Assembly (NCBI GenBank): GCA_003647525.1
Contig: QMMZ01000103.1
Span: 1 to 6,920, forward strand
Direction: 5' to 3'
DNA from: Deltaproteobacteria bacterium
Lineage (GTDB): Bacteria; Desulfobacterota; Desulfobacteria; Desulfobacterales; ETH-SRB1
Length of the DNA stretch: 6,920 nucleotides
Positions 5,285 to 6,920 of the stretch are shown piece by piece. Positions within the stretch are counted from its first letter, which is position 1. Each line of letters begins with the position of its first letter. Under the pieces are notes generated by a model that was given only the letters and a program-made list of their open reading frames with translations, was not told the origin of the DNA and ran no database searches. Position numbers and translations under genes: made by a program.

Positions 5285-6823
5285 ATAAAAACCGTTTCAT
5301 TAACCCCACCCTCTTTACAAGATAATACCGCGGATGCTGAACGGCTGATAATGGCCATAAAATCTCATCTTAGGACAAATACTGTTGACATTGATCTTTA
5401 TTTATTAAGGCAGCTTCCTGGTCTTCTCAGGAAGTGGAACTATAATGTCCGCTGTATCTTTTTAAAAGACCGCACAAGATGGATTCTTACAGGTATCACC
5501 AGCTCAACAGATACAATTCCCATTGCAGGTCTGGCTATTGACCTGGGCACCACAAAAGTTGTTCTACGTATCATAGACCTTTCAACAGATACAATTCTTG
5601 CTGAACATACCTTTGACAACCCCCAAATAGCCGTTGGGCCCGATATATTAACCAGAATACATTACTCTGATCATGATGAAGGGCTGAAAAATATAAACAG
5701 ACTGATTATAGACGGTCTCAATCAAATGATTGAGAAATCGTGCAGCTCATGCAAGATCAGGCCTGATAATATATACGCTGTTTCTGTAGCAGGCAATACC
5801 GCTATGACTCATTTTTTCATGGGGCTCAATCCATATTGGATAATACGCGAACCATATATTCCTGTCATAAACAAGCCCTGCCTTATTAAAGCAAAAGAAT
5901 TTGGCATTAATGTTAACCCTCTTGCAAGAGTTATTATATTCCCAAATGTCGGCAGTTACTTTGGAGGCGACCTGATAGCAGGTATTCTTTTCTCGGGCAT
6001 TGATAAAAAAGAAGACGTATCCATTTTAGTAGATGTCGGGACAAATGCAGAGGTCTTACTCGGTAATAAATATTGGCTTATAGCATGCGCCGGTGCGGCA
6101 GGCCCCGCTCTCGAAGGCGGTGTTACCAGGATGGGGATGCTGGCTGGTCCCGGTGTTATTGATCGGATTACAATTGACCCGGTTACTTTTAACATTAAAG
6201 CTCATACAATAGAGGATGAGCCTCCTAGGGGAATCTGCGGATCAGGACTTATAGACCTTGCAGCCTGTCTCTTTCTTTACGGCATTATCGACATCCGCGG
6301 CAAGTTTGTGCCATCAATGTGCGGTAACAGGCTGAAAGATAAAGATGGTATGAAATACTACGTGGTAGTGCCTGCAAGCGAATCCGGAACAGGGTCTGAT
6401 CTTATAATCAGCCAGGCGGATCTTGACAGCCTGATAAGATCTAAGGCCGCAATGTATACAATACTTGAAACAATTACTTCTTCGGTAGAAATGTCGCTTA
6501 AGGATCTTTCTACATTTTATGTGGCAGGCACCTTTGGTTCTTATATCAATCCCAAATCAGCTATTTCCATTGGAATGCTTCCCGACTTGCCTATTGATAG
6601 CTACAAATCATTAGGTAACAGTTCATTAGGTGGAGCAACAATGGCAATTAGATCAAATGATTGCCTGAATGAAATTGATAATATCAGAGATAAAATAACC
6701 TATTTGGAATTAAACGTAAATCAGGATTTTATGAACAGATTCAGTGCCGCCAAGTTTCTCCCTCATACGGATAACTCTCTTTTTCCTTCAGTTAAACATA
6801 GCCGTTCACGGCTTGAAACTTGA
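5279..6823 (+). CDS. RACo-like ASKHA-domain protein (DUF4445 type), corrinoid activation ATPase without a ferredoxin domain
   Basis: 514-residue ASKHA ATPase related to RACo and RamA-type reductive activators, which use ATP to drive reduction of inactive Co(II) corrinoid proteins to Co(I). Residues 9-23 (TPPSLQDNTADAERL) and the region to about 78 match the linker/middle domain that normally follows a [2Fe-2S] domain. The ATPase begins with AIDLGTTK (86-93), followed by AGNTAMTHFFMG (171-182), VDVGTNAEVLLG (251-262), GAAGPALEGG (272-281), GICGSGLIDL (318-327), VAGTFGSYINPKSAI (415-429) and the usual ending NRFSAAKFLPH (486-496). About 90-100 N-terminal residues carrying the Fe-S cluster are missing compared with RACo. 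ATG 5279 is the only start that keeps the linker motif, but AAGGA abuts it too closely for a good ribosome binding site; ATG 5351 would delete the motif. The last seven residues and the stop are encoded by the 38-bp repeat. It may be a natural stand-alone form using a separate ferredoxin, or a truncated gene. Confidence 0.87.
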   Translation: MLIKTVSLTPPSLQDNTADAERLIMAIKSHLRTNTVDIDLYLLRQLPGLLRKWNYNVRCIFLKDRTRWILTGITSSTDTIPIAGLAIDLGTTKVVLRIIDLSTDTILAEHTFDNPQIAVGPDILTRIHYSDHDEGLKNINRLIIDGLNQMIEKSCSSCKIRPDNIYAVSVAGNTAMTHFFMGLNPYWIIREPYIPVINKPCLIKAKEFGINVNPLARVIIFPNVGSYFGGDLIAGILFSGIDKKEDVSILVDVGTNAEVLLGNKYWLIACAGAAGPALEGGVTRMGMLAGPGVIDRITIDPVTFNIKAHTIEDEPPRGICGSGLIDLAACLFLYGIIDIRGKFVPSMCGNRLKDKDGMKYYVVVPASESGTGSDLIISQADLDSLIRSKAAMYTILETITSSVEMSLKDLSTFYVAGTFGSYINPKSAISIGMLPDLPIDSYKSLGNSSLGGATMAIRSNDCLNEIDNIRDKITYLELNVNQDFMNRFSAAKFLPHTDNSLFPSVKHSRSRLET

Positions 6824-6836
6824 AATTGGAAAGTAG
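6799..6836 (+). repeat. 38-bp direct repeat, right copy
   Basis: Identical to 1560-1597. It contains the hairpin AGCCG-TTCA-CGGCT at 6800-6813. It supplies the last seven codons and the stop of the ASKHA gene on the plus strand, and on the minus strand the aberrant tail and stop of the RhuM fragment. Whether a full element with a right-hand inverted end lies here cannot be seen; 6837-6920 already reads as RhuM. Confidence 0.9.
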
Positions 6837-6920
6837 AAATTAGCGACAACTGATTTTTTATCCAGTTCACCTTCATTGAAAACATTATTGATATGCTTAC
6901 CAATAGTTTTAATATCTCTA
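6806..6920 (-). pseudogene. RhuM-family protein fragment, truncated at a repeat; 5' end outside the window
   Basis: The minus strand from 6919 reads RDIKTIGKHINNVFNEGELD and then KKSVVANF, which I recognise as the conserved N-terminal region of RhuM-family (Virulence_RhuM) proteins. These are Fic/toxin- and pathogenicity-island-associated proteins of unclear function, about 330 residues long. In intact members this segment continues into a stretch like TTAADGK and then a tyrosine-rich NLDVIISVGYRV block. Here, right after ANF (codon ending at 6836), the frame enters the 38-bp repeat, gives YFPISSFKP and stops at TGA 6808-6806. The rest of the gene is therefore missing, and I do not see it elsewhere in the window. 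The gene is convergent with and overlaps the ASKHA gene's end by 18 nt. The start lies beyond 6920. The family call rests on a short segment remembered rather than searched. Confidence 0.72.

Overview
The window looks like bacterial chromosomal DNA, most likely from an anaerobe that uses the Wood-Ljungdahl (acetyl-CoA) pathway. A sulfate-reducing Desulfobacterota is my best guess. The basis is a CooC-type ATPase and a RACo-like ASKHA protein in one cluster, moderately AT-rich coding DNA and many dispersed AT-rich repeats. No rRNA, tRNA or marker gene is present, so the lineage is inference.

Layout: (1) 1-1226 is a complete HipA-family kinase gene, more GC-rich than the rest, probably preceded by a cognate gene ending at the window edge. 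(2) 1227-1743 is non-coding: a possible terminator, a small minus-strand ORF that may be a remnant, a 14-bp palindrome, and a roughly 145-bp repeat element with inverted ends beside a likely promoter. (3) 1744-6823 holds five co-directional genes: a CooC-like CXC ATPase, a class II histone-deacetylase-like hydrolase, an AcuB-like CBS-CBS-ACT protein, an MBL-fold hydrolase and a RACo-like ASKHA (DUF4445-type) protein without its usual ferredoxin domain. The first three are tightly spaced (9 and 17 nt). The last two follow after a 23-bp-armed inverted-repeat element (4147-4339) and a partial copy of the same repeat (5260-5284). (4) 6806-6920 minus is a RhuM-family gene fragment whose reading frame loses family similarity at the edge of another repeat copy.

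A 38-bp direct repeat (1560-1597 and 6799-6836) brackets the five-gene cluster, with HipA on one side and broken RhuM on the other. The cluster may therefore be a discrete module lying in an accessory region, though the repeats may simply be common in this genome.

A plausible joint role is maintenance and control of CODH/ACS and acetyl-CoA metabolism. CooC would load metal into the enzyme, the RACo-like protein would reductively reactivate the corrinoid protein, and the HDAC/AcuB-like pair would adjust acyl-lysine state in response to adenylate ligands. The MBL enzyme's substrate is unknown. This combined role is inference from families and context.
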